From CAYLZW01 sp964388085 (GTDB taxonomy: Bacteria > Myxococcota > UBA727 > CAYLZW01), in the NCBI GenBank assembly GCA_964388085.1, contig CAYLZW010000007.1:1-59969 (forward strand): a stretch of 59,969 bases of DNA. Direction: 5' to 3'. The notes beneath the pieces were generated by a model. It searched no databases and was not told the origin of the DNA. It was given only the letters and a program-made list of their open reading frames with translations. The number at the start of each line of letters is the position of its first letter. Position 1 is the stretch's first letter. The position numbers and the translations under genes are program-made. Positions 9,114-17,110 of this stretch are shown piece after piece.

Positions 9114-9500
9114 CTACTCGGGCCTCGCCGGCGGCACGCTCTCGTCGTCGCTCACCGCGTCATCGGCGGCTTCGTCGTCGCTGTGCAGCAGCCGCTCGAC
9201 CTCGGTCTCCTGCTCGGCGATCTGCTCCTCGAGCTCGTGCACCCGCTGCGCCGTCTTCGCCAGCTTCTCGGGTAGATCCAGCTCCCCTGCCTTCACGGCG
9301 TCGAGCACTCGCGCGCCGAGCTCCGCGAGCAGCTTCTCGCGCTGGCGCCGCAGGAACGTCGCGTCCAGCTTCGCCTTACCCGCCGACGACGAGCGCACGA
9401 TGGCGTTCTTGATCTCGTCGAACTGGTCGAGGGTGGTGCGCCAGAGCTGGTTCAGCTCCTTACGCAGGTCTTGAGGCTCATCAGGCTTGCCGTCGTTCAT
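9114..9500 (-). CDS. Hypothetical coiled-coil protein
   Basis: A 128-residue charged protein. Residues 1-90 look like amphipathic helices (ELNQLWRTTLDQFDEIKNAI). Residues 85-110 form a strong heptad pattern (RVHELEEQIAEQETEVERLL), and the tail is acidic (DDEAADDAVSDDES). No membrane segment or enzyme motif is seen. ATG at 9500 is preceded by GGGGACC. I do not recognise the family; phasin-like or granule-associated proteins have a similar look, but that is only a resemblance. Confidence 0.65.
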   Translation of the reverse strand: MNDGKPDEPQDLRKELNQLWRTTLDQFDEIKNAIVRSSSAGKAKLDATFLRRQREKLLAELGARVLDAVKAGELDLPEKLAKTAQRVHELEEQIAEQETEVERLLHSDDEAADDAVSDDESVPPARPE

Positions 9501-9542
9501 AGGGTCCCCGTGGGGTTGCGATCGCGGCATGACATGTCCACC

Positions 9543-11238
9543 ATGCGAGCGGAACCGAGACGCAGGCTTGGAGGTCCCCTCGTCGTGACGCTCGTCGTCT
9601 CTGCACACCCTGCAGCGTGCTCTCGCGCGCCGCTCGCATCGCGCAGGCCCGCGATCCGGTCTCTCGTGCTGTTCACCTTGGTCATCGCGGCGGCGGGGTG
9701 CAAGCGGCCCGTGACGCTGCCCACGACGGTGGTGCCGGCGGCGAAGATCCGCACGGTGGCCGACGTGCCCCCCGATCGCGAGCCCGCCGAGGGGCAGACG
9801 CGCGTGCTCGGCAACGGCTGGTACGCCAACGTCGAAGTGGACTCGCGCGATCGGCTGCACCTCGCGTGGACCGACGCCGATCTCGGGGACGTCATGTACG
9901 CCGTCGTGGGCGGCACGCGCGCGCCGGCTACGCCCGTCGACCAGGCAGGCACCGCAGCGATGGACGCAGCCGCGAAGGCCAAGGCGGCGACGGGCAAGNN
10001 NNNNNNNNNNNNNNNNNNNNNNNNNNNNNNNNNNNNNNNNNNNNNNNNNNNNNNNNNNNNNNNNNNNNNNNNNNNNNNNNNNNNNNNNNNNNNNNNNNGC
10101 AGCGACGGACAAGGCAGCGACGGACAAGGCAGCGACGGACAAGGCAGCGACGGACAAGGCAGCGACGGCTCCGGCGAGCGCGAGCGATCCGGACGCCATC
10201 GAGCCGCAGGTGGTCGAGCACAAAGGCGCCGTCGGCTCCTACCTGCGTCTCGCGCTCGCGCCGGGGGACGTCCCGGTGCTGTCCTATTACGACCAGGACG
10301 AGCGCACGCTACGCATCGCCCATCGCCCGGCGGACCTCCCGTTGATGGCCGCCGCCGGCGCTCGGCTCGGCGACAAGGCGACGACGCAGGAGGCGCGCGT
10401 CCTCGTCCCGGGCGCGAAGCCGCCGCCGCCGCCGGAGCTCGGCATGGGCGAAGGCTGGCACGGCGAGGAGGTCGCGTTCGGGGACAACGCCGGGCTCGCA
10501 GGCGCGCTGGCGGTCGACGACGAAGGGGTCCCTCACCTCATCTACTACACGAAGAACGAGCGGCTCCGCTACGCGACGCGCCCGGCGGGAGCGGCGGCCT
10601 TCGGCGAGCGCGTGCGGGGCGTGTTCGACAAGCAGGACGTCGACGACCAGGCGGGCGGCTCCTACACCATGTCCACCGACCTCATCGTCGAGAACGGCAC
10701 GGTGGTCGCGAGCTACTGCCACTGGAACTACGTCGACAGCCAGCTCAAGGTGGCGCTCCTGCCGCCGGGGGCCGAGCGCTTCGACGTGGTCGCCGCCACC
10801 CCGCTCCTGCGCACCGTCGACGGCTGGCACAGCACGCTCGTGCCGCTCGGCGACGGCAAGGTCGAGGTCTACTCGGTCGCCACCGGCGACGCGAAGCTGC
10901 TGCGCGGCGTCATCGATCTGAAGCAACCGGCGCCGTTCGAGGAGCGCAGCACGTTGCTCGACCGGCCAGGGCCGAGCGTCGTCCGTCGCGCGCCCGACGG
11001 CACGCTGTGGATCCTCACGCGCTACCTCGGCTTGCTCTCCCTCGACGAGAAGCCGGGCGTGTCCCTGATCGAGCTGCCGGGCGGCGATCCGGCCAAGGCG
11101 CGGCGCTTCTTGCTCGAGGAGGGCATGGGGCGCGATCCCTGGATCGACCTCGCGCTGCTGCAGGATGGCACCCCCGTGGCCGTGTGGACCTCGCGCGAGA
11201 CGCTGTCCATGAAGCTCTACGTCCACGAGCGCGAGTGA
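9543..11238 (+). CDS. Secreted lipoprotein with AATDK repeats, interrupted by assembly gap
   Basis: The N-terminal part has a lipoprotein signal (LVLFTLVIAAAGC), then a domain with GNGWYANVEVDSRDRLHLAW. The sequence is broken by 100 N. After the gap a different numeric frame continues as four AATDK repeats and a 350-residue C-terminal domain with repeated motifs (VPHLIYYTKNERLRYATR, DGTLWILTRYL), reminiscent of beta-propeller-like sequences. The last residues before the gap are KAATGK, the same repeat, so both halves belong to one protein and the apparent frame change comes from the arbitrary gap size. The start is uncertain: ATG 9534 or 9543 or GTG 9585 all fit. Function unknown; location probably outer membrane or periplasm. 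Confidence 0.7.
9999..10098. other. Assembly gap (100 N)
   Basis: Exactly 100 unresolved bases, the usual placeholder length. It lies inside a 15-base coding tandem repeat, which explains why assembly failed. True length is unknown. Confidence 0.99.
10099..10167 (+). repeat. 15-bp coding tandem repeat (AATDK units)
   Basis: Four exact copies of GCAGCGACGGACAAG at 10099-10158 and a partial fifth follow the gap. In the gene's frame each copy encodes Ala-Ala-Thr-Asp-Lys. The bases before the gap encode a variant copy (KAATGK), so the array probably continues through the gap. Confidence 0.9.
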
Positions 11239-11278
11239 CGAACGCGCAATGCGAAGGGTCGCGGGGTACCCTACCGGT

Positions 11279-12517
11279 ATGTGCATCCGCGGCGCGCTCG
11301 CGCTGTCATTCCTCGTCGGGCTCGCTGGCTGCGATCGCCCGCTGACGCCCGCGCGCGGCTGCACGCTCGACGTGGACTGCGCCAAGGGCGAGGCCTGTGT
11401 GTCGAGCCGCTGCCTCGTGACGGGTGACGGCGTCGACGGGGGGCCGAGCCCGCTCGACGCCGGCGCGCCCGATTCCGGCGTGGACGCGGGCCCCGAGGAC
11501 GCCGGCCCTCCCTGCGAGCCCGACACCCTCGGCAACGACACGCTCGCGACCGCTCATGAGCCGGGCCTCAACGCGGAAGACGGCGTCCCCGCGGCAGGGC
11601 ACTTCTGTCCCGTCGCCGACGAGCACCTGCGCTTTCACGGCTTCGAGGGCGATCCCGTGCAGGTGGTCGCGCTCTGGGGGCAGGACGCCGACGTCGACAT
11701 CGAGCTGATCGATCCGGGGCAGACCGTCGGCGACACCATCGGCCTCTCGCTGCACGAGCGCATGGAGGTGGCCACCTCGGTGCTGTCCGCCGGCGGTGAG
11801 CACGTGGTGCGCCTCTACGTCGTCGGGGACGTGCCCGCGGGCGGGCTCGACTACCACGCGGAGATCCGCTCGGGGCTGCCCTGTCGCACGGAGGCCGGCT
11901 GTGTCGGCGTCGGCGAGCTCCGCTGCTTGATGCCGGTGTGGACGCCGGAGTCCGAGGCCGGTGACGCGCCCGCCACGGACGTCATCTTTCGCGGCGGGAT
12001 GTGCGCGAAGCCGTACGTCCCCTGCGACCCCGCGAACGCCGACAGCGTGACGGCGGAGGGCGTCTCGAACAGCCGCTTGAACGCCATCGTCGGTATGCCC
12101 ACCGCGTCGGCCTGGTCCTGCCAGCTCGACGAGGACTGGTACAAGTACGACATGCTCACCAGCGGCGACCTCACGCTGCGCTTCACGAACGAGTCGACCA
12201 CGGCGGCGACCTACTTGCTGACGGCCTTCGACGTCGCCGGCAACATGCTGCAGGGCATCGGCTGGGCGAACCTCCCCGTCGGCCAGGCGCGCGCGCTGCT
12301 CATCCCCTACCTCGGCAGCGGCAGCGTCGTGTACGTGCGCGTGATGCAGCTCCACGCCGACGAGTTCGGGCTCTACAGCCTGCGGGCGGAGACCTTCGCC
12401 GCGCAGTGCGCCGGCGTGGGCGACTGCGCTCGACCCGAGGCCCGCGACTTCGGACGGACGGAGTGCCGCGCCGGCGTGTGCGAGTGCCCGCTGCCCGACG
12501 CCTGCTCGCCTCCGTAG
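11279..12517 (+). CDS. Cys-rich secreted lipoprotein
   Basis: A 412-residue protein starting MCIRGALALSFLVGLAGC, a compact lipoprotein signal with Cys 18 as lipidation site. It continues with a Cys-rich segment (CTLDVDCAKGEACVSSRC), a low-complexity Asp/Gly/Pro linker (DAGAPDSGVDAGPEDAG) typical of myxobacterial cell-surface proteins, and two beta-rich repeats of about 120 residues (EHLRFHGFEGDPVQVVALWG; EDWYKYDMLTSGDLTLRF), which resemble pre-peptidase C-terminal-like beta-sandwich domains. It ends in another Cys cluster. The ATG at 11279 is preferred over the one at 11249 because the signal peptide then begins at residue 1. Function unknown. Confidence 0.75.
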   Translation: MCIRGALALSFLVGLAGCDRPLTPARGCTLDVDCAKGEACVSSRCLVTGDGVDGGPSPLDAGAPDSGVDAGPEDAGPPCEPDTLGNDTLATAHEPGLNAEDGVPAAGHFCPVADEHLRFHGFEGDPVQVVALWGQDADVDIELIDPGQTVGDTIGLSLHERMEVATSVLSAGGEHVVRLYVVGDVPAGGLDYHAEIRSGLPCRTEAGCVGVGELRCLMPVWTPESEAGDAPATDVIFRGGMCAKPYVPCDPANADSVTAEGVSNSRLNAIVGMPTASAWSCQLDEDWYKYDMLTSGDLTLRFTNESTTAATYLLTAFDVAGNMLQGIGWANLPVGQARALLIPYLGSGSVVYVRVMQLHADEFGLYSLRAETFAAQCAGVGDCARPEARDFGRTECRAGVCECPLPDACSPP

Positions 12518-12579
12518 GTCCGCCGCCGCACGACGCCGGCGGTTGTCACGAGGGTCCTGAGTGGACCAGAGTAGCGGCG

Positions 12580-13746
12580 ATGCGCGCTTACCTCCTCGGT
12601 GGGAGGCCCATTTACTTCCCCTTCCTGTCCGGCCTGCTCGAGTACGAATGCTCGACGTGCGACGCGCCCTGCTGCCGGGGCACCCCGCTCGGCATCGGGC
12701 GCAGCAACGAGCTCGTCACCCTCGAGCGCGTGCAGCCGCGCATCCCGCTGTTCACGTCGCCGGGCTTCGCCGGCTCCGCCATGTTGAGCATCACGCCGCC
12801 GCACGAGGCCTGTTGGTTCCTCGACGACAAGGCGCGCTGCCGCCTGCACAAGGTCGCCGGCCCGCACGCGAAGCCGTCCGGCTGCCGACTGTTCCCCTTT
12901 CACCGCGTGCGCAGCGTCGGCGAGGCGGTCGTCGTGCTGCCCGACTTCCTCTGTCCGTTGCAGCTCAGCGACGGCCCCGGCGTCTCCCCGCGCTCGAGCC
13001 ACGACGAGCTCGCCCTCGAGATGCACCGCACGGGCGTGCCCCGCGGCGGTCACTCCCAGCTCCAGCCGCCGCGGGACATGACGTGGAAGGAGGCGCTGCC
13101 CCTCGAGCGCCGCGTCGTCGATGCCGCCGAGCACCACCTCGATGACGACGACTACCTGCCCTACGCCGAGACCCAGGAGCGCCTCACGCACAAGTCCCTG
13201 GCGACGCCGCGAAAGAAGAGCGCGGTGGCCGTCGCGCGCGACACCATGGAGCGCTTCCTCGGCAGCCGCGCGCGTCCCTCGGCGGAGGCCGTACGCGAGC
13301 TGGTGGCGCTCACCGGCACGCTGCGCTTGATGACGTCGTCGCTGCCGCGCCGGGACATGCCCGCATTGCTCATCGCGCTCAGCGTCTTCCTCGGCGAGTA
13401 CGAGGCCATGCGCGGCAGCCGCCGGAGCCCGCGCACGTCGGTGACGATGCTCGAGCAGCGCCTGCCGTTTTTGTACGTGCTCTCTCACCTCGGCGACCGA
13501 CCCATGGTGAACGATCCCGACGAGGCCAAGCGCGTCATCACCTCGCTGCCCGCGGTGCGCGCCCCGCTGCTCGAGGTGCTCGAGCGCCTGGTCGAGAACG
13601 AGGACCTCACCGTCGCCTCCACCCTCGAGGACATCCTGCGCGACCAGGGCGCCGCCTTTCAGGCCCCCCTCGGCGCCGACGCGGTGACCATGTTGCACGG
13701 CCTCGGCCGCGTCCTGCTGCGCACCGGCATGTTCGTGCCGCTCTGA
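12580..13746 (+). CDS. YkgJ-type cysteine-cluster protein
   Basis: A 388-residue protein with an N-terminal cysteine cluster: CSTCDAPCC near residue 24, then CWFLDDKARCRLH and GCRLFPFH. This CxxCxxxCC...C...C arrangement is that of the YkgJ/UPF0153 family, thought to bind zinc or an iron-sulfur cluster; the biochemical role is not established. The helical C-terminal 200 residues look specific to this lineage. ATG at 12580 gives the cluster its usual distance from the N-terminus. Codes right up to tRNA-Gly with 50 bases between. Confidence 0.75.
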   Translation: MRAYLLGGRPIYFPFLSGLLEYECSTCDAPCCRGTPLGIGRSNELVTLERVQPRIPLFTSPGFAGSAMLSITPPHEACWFLDDKARCRLHKVAGPHAKPSGCRLFPFHRVRSVGEAVVVLPDFLCPLQLSDGPGVSPRSSHDELALEMHRTGVPRGGHSQLQPPRDMTWKEALPLERRVVDAAEHHLDDDDYLPYAETQERLTHKSLATPRKKSAVAVARDTMERFLGSRARPSAEAVRELVALTGTLRLMTSSLPRRDMPALLIALSVFLGEYEAMRGSRRSPRTSVTMLEQRLPFLYVLSHLGDRPMVNDPDEAKRVITSLPAVRAPLLEVLERLVENEDLTVASTLEDILRDQGAAFQAPLGADAVTMLHGLGRVLLRTGMFVPL

Positions 13747-13756
13747 TCTCTGGCGC

Positions 13757-13785
13757 TTGACAGCGCTCAGGGGAAACCGGAAGCT
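13757..13785 (+). promoter_or_regulatory. Candidate promoter of tRNA-Gly
   Basis: A perfect -35 box TTGACA lies at 13757-13762. The -10 position 17 bases later (GAAGCT) is poor. Its distance to the tRNA 5' end (about 35 bases from the -35 box) is right for a tRNA promoter. Confidence 0.4.
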
Positions 13786-13796
13786 GACGACGACCC

Positions 13797-13872
13797 GCGG
13801 GCGTAGCTCAGTTGGTAGAGCATCAGCTTCCCAAGCTGAGGGTCGCCGGTTCGAACCCGGTCGCCCGCTCCA
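13797..13872 (+). tRNA. tRNA-Gly(CCC), prophage attachment gene
   Basis: A 76-base cloverleaf with encoded CCA. Acceptor stem GCGGGCG/CGCCCGC. Anticodon stem TCAGC/GCTGA holds the loop TTCCCAA, giving anticodon CCC at 13830-13832. The prophage entered within this gene: from 13825 onward the sequence is repeated at 51079, so the 3' half present here is the phage-supplied copy and the gene stays intact. Confidence 0.96.
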
Positions 13873-13873
13873 T
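13825..13873 (+). repeat. attL: attL core (49 bp)
   Basis: Identical base for base to 51079-51127. It starts in the anticodon stem of tRNA-Gly and ends one base after the CCA. The flanking bases differ between the two copies, so these are the exact limits of identity; strand exchange probably occurs in or near the anticodon loop, as is common for tyrosine integrases using tRNA genes. Confidence 0.95.
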
Positions 13874-13877
13874 TCCT

Positions 13878-13907
13878 GGCCGCCCCTGTGGCGGCCTTCT
13901 CTTTGTC
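13878..13907 (+). terminator. Phage-supplied terminator after tRNA-Gly
   Basis: The perfect 7-bp stem GGCCGCC/GGCGGCC with loop CCTGT (13878-13896) is followed by TTCTCTTTG. It is the first phage sequence beyond attL and would end the tRNA-Gly transcript in the lysogen, replacing the host terminator now stranded at 51144. Confidence 0.65.
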
Positions 13908-13917
13908 GTCGTGCCCG

Positions 13918-15141
13918 TCACTTCACCCTCCGAAGCTTGGTGGCCGCCTGGTGGCGGTCCCGCCGGGTGCGGTCCGCCCGCTCCAGGTCCTCGAGCATGC
14001 GCTCGGGCGTCATCTGCAGGTAGCGGCGGAGGAGCAGCTCGAACGCGTGGTGCCCCATGAGCTTGCGCAGCGTGAGCTCGGAGACCCCGTCGCTCCACAG
14101 CCGCGTCGCGCCGGCGTTGCGGAGCGCTTTGAACGTCACGTCGCGGTGGATCGGCGCCGGCCAGAGCAGCATGTTGCAGCGCGGGCACCGCTCGTCGCCG
14201 GCGTACGCTTCGACGACCCTCGTGAATTGCTTGCCGTGCTCGTTGATGCAGCGCCGCCGCCGGCACTTCAGCATCCAGCCCTTGACCATGCCCGCTCGCG
14301 CGAGGCCGGCGCGAAACATGTCTGCGAGCTTCCGGTCCTCGGGCTGCCGGTCGCCGTCGTGCCAAGGGAGCAGGTACGGCGAGTCGCCGGAGAGCTCCCA
14401 CGCCTCGTTCACCCAGCGCATCGCGCGCGTCGTGAGGGGCACGAGCCGGACGTCGCCGGTCTTCGTGCCGCGGTCGTGGCTCTTGCGGACGGTGGCCGTC
14501 TGCCGTGCCCGGTCAACATCGAGTTTCTCGAGCCCGAGCAGCTCGCCGGCGCGGCAGCAGGTCTCGTAGGCGAGCGCGACGAGGCAGCGGTCGATCGCAG
14601 CGAAGTGGGGGAGTGCGCGCTCCACCTCGTCGGGCTCCACGATGTCGAGCACCGTGTCGCCGATGTGCTGCATCGGGTAGCCCGCGACGGGGTTCGGACC
14701 CGCCCACAACCTCGGCGTGGCGCGGTTGATGGCCGCCTTCAGGTTCTTCAGTCCGTGGTTAACCGTCTGCGGTTTGCGCCCCTTCGCGCGCATCGCCTCA
14801 ACCCACTCATCGATGACGCTCTTGTCGAGGCGCGAGACCTTGATGGCGCGCATCTCGTCGTCAACGTGCGCGTTGAAGTGGCTCGCGACCGAGGCGTGCG
14901 ACGGCTTGCCCTCGAGGTACGCTAGGTAGGCGTCGATGACCTGGCCGAGTGCCGGGTTCTTCTCGAGGATGCCGGCGCGGTCGAGCTGGTGCGTCTTCCG
15001 GAGCTTGGTGAGCGTCGTCTTCGCCTCGTCCTTCGACGTACCGGACCACACCGACGTCGACGAGCCGTCCGCCTCCACGCGAAAGATGTGGTAGCGCGTG
15101 CCCTTCTTCGTCTGGCGTGGCTTGAGGCGGAAGTGCGTCAC
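13918..15141 (-). CDS. int: Tyrosine site-specific recombinase (integrase)
   Basis: A 407-residue phage integrase that catalyses attP x attB recombination. Residues 1-60 form an arm-binding-type N-terminal domain (KKGTRYHIFRVEADG), about 65-160 the core-binding domain, and the rest the catalytic domain. Catalytic residues visible are Arg197 (CCRAGELLGL), Lys227 (TKTGD), Arg341 in KALRNAGAT (box II, with Lys338 where His is usual), His364 (LMGHH) and Tyr374 (RRYLQM). A zinc-ribbon-like insert (Cys293, 298, 319, 322) interrupts the catalytic domain. It lies 44 bases from attL, as expected. Its start overlaps the stop of the next gene by four bases. Confidence 0.93.
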   Translation of the reverse strand: MTHFRLKPRQTKKGTRYHIFRVEADGSSTSVWSGTSKDEAKTTLTKLRKTHQLDRAGILEKNPALGQVIDAYLAYLEGKPSHASVASHFNAHVDDEMRAIKVSRLDKSVIDEWVEAMRAKGRKPQTVNHGLKNLKAAINRATPRLWAGPNPVAGYPMQHIGDTVLDIVEPDEVERALPHFAAIDRCLVALAYETCCRAGELLGLEKLDVDRARQTATVRKSHDRGTKTGDVRLVPLTTRAMRWVNEAWELSGDSPYLLPWHDGDRQPEDRKLADMFRAGLARAGMVKGWMLKCRRRRCINEHGKQFTRVVEAYAGDERCPRCNMLLWPAPIHRDVTFKALRNAGATRLWSDGVSELTLRKLMGHHAFELLLRRYLQMTPERMLEDLERADRTRRDRHQAATKLRRVK

Positions 15142-15449
15142 GGCGCGTCCTCGTCGACAAGGCCAACAGCAACGCAGACCACCCCGAGGGCGCCGTCCTC
15201 TATGGCGCGGAAGATTGCGGCGTCGAACATCTCATGCACGACCGTGGTTCCGTCCTCCTGCTCATCATTCAGGACGCGCAGCACCTCGTCCGCGAAGGTC
15301 TGAGGATTGGTGACGCGCGGAGGCACGTAGCAGCCCGTCTCCTCGTCGTAGTGCACCAAGCGCTCGTCCGGCGTGGCCTCGACGGCCTTCGCCAGGGCGG
15401 CAACAGGCAGCCTGATGACGATTGCCCCGCGCTCCAAGGCCACCTTCAT
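15138..15449 (-). CDS. Hypothetical phage protein
   Basis: A 103-residue protein beginning MKVALERGAIVIRLPVAALAKAVEATP, with a central HYDEETGCYVPPRV segment. Overlaps int by four bases downstream and the excisionase-like gene by four bases upstream. ATG at 15449 is chosen because it forms that ATGA overlap. No known domain is recognised. Position between xis-like and int suggests a role in the lysogeny/excision module, but this is only context. Confidence 0.65.
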   Translation of the reverse strand: MKVALERGAIVIRLPVAALAKAVEATPDERLVHYDEETGCYVPPRVTNPQTFADEVLRVLNDEQEDGTTVVHEMFDAAIFRAIEDGALGVVCVAVGLVDEDAP

Positions 15450-15655
15450 GACGCCGCCCTCCGCTCGCGCTCGTCCATCCACCGACGCAAGCTGCTCTTG
15501 CGCCAGCGCCTCCTCGAACCGGCCTTGAACGACGGGAGCTCGCCGCGCGCGCTCGCCCGGTACGTCCAGGAGCGCGACATGCGGATGAACGCTGCCGCCT
15601 CCTTCACGGAGGTGATCACGTCGTCCTCAAGGGTGGCCACCGCGGTGCTATCCAC
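15446..15655 (-). CDS. Excisionase-like helix-turn-helix protein
   Basis: A 69-residue protein with TSVKEAAAFIRMSRSWTYRASARGELPSFKAGSR, the pattern of the MerR-like winged-helix excisionase/AlpA family (recognition helix SRSWTYRAS, wing FKAGSRRRWRKSSL). Such proteins bind attP/attR and bias the integrase towards excision, or act as small transcription factors. GTG at 15655 overlaps the preceding stop by eight bases and gives the typical length; a longer start at 15721 is possible but adds a non-protein-like Arg-rich stretch. Confidence 0.75.
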   Translation of the reverse strand: MDSTAVATLEDDVITSVKEAAAFIRMSRSWTYRASARGELPSFKAGSRRRWRKSSLRRWMDERERRAAS

Positions 15656-16214
15656 GGTCCGCCTCCGCGCGGGATCGGCGCCACTCGGCCGGCGTCGCGT
15701 TAGTCGGCACGGACCCCACACTGTCCATGGCCTCGATGAGCGCGGCGCACTCTTCGACGGAGAGACGCACCCGCAAGCCCTCCGCTACACCTGCGTCCGT
15801 GGTCGGCGGGTCGGCCCAGGCCACCTGCGCGTAGAAGCGCCCGACGGCCCGAGCGAGCGCCTCGAGCAGCGCGCCTTCCTCCTTACGCGCGGCCGCCTCA
15901 GCCAGTGCCTCTCCCCTCGCCGCGTCCCTCTCGCGAGTACGCTCGTCGAGCGCGGCCGCGAGCTGCTCGTTCGCAGAGACGAACGCTGCCGCCTCCGGCC
16001 GGCCGAACACGAAGACGGGAACATTGTTGTAGGTCCCAACAAAGCCCGGCTCGCCGCGGCGCGGGTGCTTGGCACCGTCCTCGGCCGCGGCGTTGTCCGG
16101 CTCGTTGGCGAGCTGCTCGAAGAGCTCGACGAGCGCTTCGGGGCTCATGCGCAGCTCCGCGACGCCGCGGGCCACCGCCTCCTTAACTTGCTGCAGCACG
16201 GGCACGGTCGTCAC
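15648..16214 (-). CDS. Hypothetical phage protein
   Basis: A 188-residue protein with an N-terminal helical stretch (VPVLQQVKEAVARGVAELRMSPEALVELFEQLA), a short middle part with GFVGTYNNVPVFVFGRPEAAAFV, and a long charged helix (residues 85-125). It overlaps neighbours on both sides. No family recognised. Confidence 0.65.
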   Translation of the reverse strand: MTTVPVLQQVKEAVARGVAELRMSPEALVELFEQLANEPDNAAAEDGAKHPRRGEPGFVGTYNNVPVFVFGRPEAAAFVSANEQLAAALDERTRERDAARGEALAEAAARKEEGALLEALARAVGRFYAQVAWADPPTTDAGVAEGLRVRLSVEECAALIEAMDSVGSVPTNATPAEWRRSRAEADRG

Positions 16215-16426
16215 AGCGTCGCTCCATCCAGCCAGGCGCCGGCGTCACCCAGCAGGTTTTCGGTGCTCGGGAGGCGGCGGCGCGCGAGGCCTCGGTCGCG
16301 CGCGCGACACGCGGCGACGGTCGAGAGGCGCGTCGTCACCATGGCCGCGATCGCACACGCGGTCAGGCGGCCGTGCCGCTCGGCCTCGTCGGCGATGAGC
16401 TCCTCGGCGCCGCGGCGGTCCATCAT
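16211..16426 (-). CDS. Small hypothetical phage protein
   Basis: A 71-residue basic protein (MMDRRGAEELIADEAERHGRL) with a helix-turn-helix-like look in AIAAMVTTRLSTVAACRARD, although no family is certain. ATG at 16426 shares its first base with the stop of the preceding gene. The four-base overlap with the next gene supports it as a real member of the operon. Confidence 0.55.
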   Translation of the reverse strand: MMDRRGAEELIADEAERHGRLTACAIAAMVTTRLSTVAACRARDRGLARRRLPSTENLLGDAGAWLDGATL

Positions 16427-16620
16427 CACGCGGCCCGCCGCAGGTGACGCTTCGCGCGGCGTGTCGCCTCGCCAGCGCTCACAATGCCGTCCTCTACGGT
16501 GATGCCGTCGTAGAGGCGCAGCGCGTAGCGCACGCGGCCGCGGCCGCCGGCGCCGATGTGCTGCACGATGCTGCACGATGCTGCACCGGCGCCGAGCGTG
16601 CGGAGGACGCGCGCGGTCAC
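16426..16620 (-). CDS. Small hypothetical phage protein
   Basis: A 64-residue protein (MTARVLRTLGAGAASCSIVQHIG...). It contains the 10-base tandem repeat at 16561-16586. Overlaps its neighbours at both ends. Function unknown. Confidence 0.5.
   Translation of the reverse strand: MTARVLRTLGAGAASCSIVQHIGAGGRGRVRYALRLYDGITVEDGIVSAGEATRRAKRHLRRAA
16561..16586. repeat. 10-bp tandem repeat (CTGCACGATG)
   Basis: 2.6 copies of CTGCACGATG inside a 64-residue phage gene. A change by one unit would shift its frame. Confidence 0.7.
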
Positions 16621-16916
16621 GCGGCCTCCAGCGTGTCGATGCGGCGGCGCAGGCGCGCCTGCTCCTTCACGAGCGACGCGATGAGCTCCAGGTGCTCGAG
16701 ACGCTCGGCCTCGAGCTCGTCGACGCGCTCGGCGAGGTCCTCGAGCCCCCCCCCCTCGGCGGGGTCGTCGTCAGCCTCGTCGGCCTCCTCCTCGTTGTCG
16801 CTGAGCAGCTCCACCGTCGAGCGCGCGACGCCGTGACGCTTCGCGATCTTGGCGTGCGCCATACCCTGCTCCAGGTCCTCGAGGATCGCGGCCCGCTTCT
16901 CTTCTGACAGCCTCAT
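16617..16916 (-). CDS. Helix-turn-helix / coiled-coil phage protein
   Basis: A 99-residue protein. Residues 1-40 form a resolvase- or transposase-like HTH (MAHAKIAKRHGVARSTVELL). An acidic linker follows (NEEEADEADDDPAEGG), then a heptad coiled coil (LAERVDELEAERLEHLELIASL). This is a plausible small DNA-binding regulator. Overlaps both neighbours by four bases. Confidence 0.7.
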   Translation of the reverse strand: MRLSEEKRAAILEDLEQGMAHAKIAKRHGVARSTVELLSDNEEEADEADDDPAEGGGLEDLAERVDELEAERLEHLELIASLVKEQARLRRRIDTLEAA

Positions 16917-17110
16917 TCTCCGCCTCCCTGCGCTCGCGCGCGTTTCTTCTCCACCTGGTCAGCCCAGCGGCGCAGCCGGCGGGCGAAGGTTCGGTGTGCG
17001 ACGGCGACCGCCAAGCCCTGGTCGCTGTGCTGGAGCGACCGCTGCTCCTCCTCGTGCGCAGCCCACCGGAGCGTCGCCGGATCGAGCCAGGCAGGGAGGA
17101 CGAGGCCCAC
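16913..17110 (-). CDS. Small hypothetical phage protein
   Basis: A 65-residue basic protein (MGLVLPAWLDPATLRWAAHEEE), helical at its C-terminus (FARRLRRWADQVEKKRARAQ). Overlaps the next gene by four bases and abuts the preceding one. Function unknown. Confidence 0.55.
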   Translation of the reverse strand: MGLVLPAWLDPATLRWAAHEEEQRSLQHSDQGLAVAVAHRTFARRLRRWADQVEKKRARAQGGGE

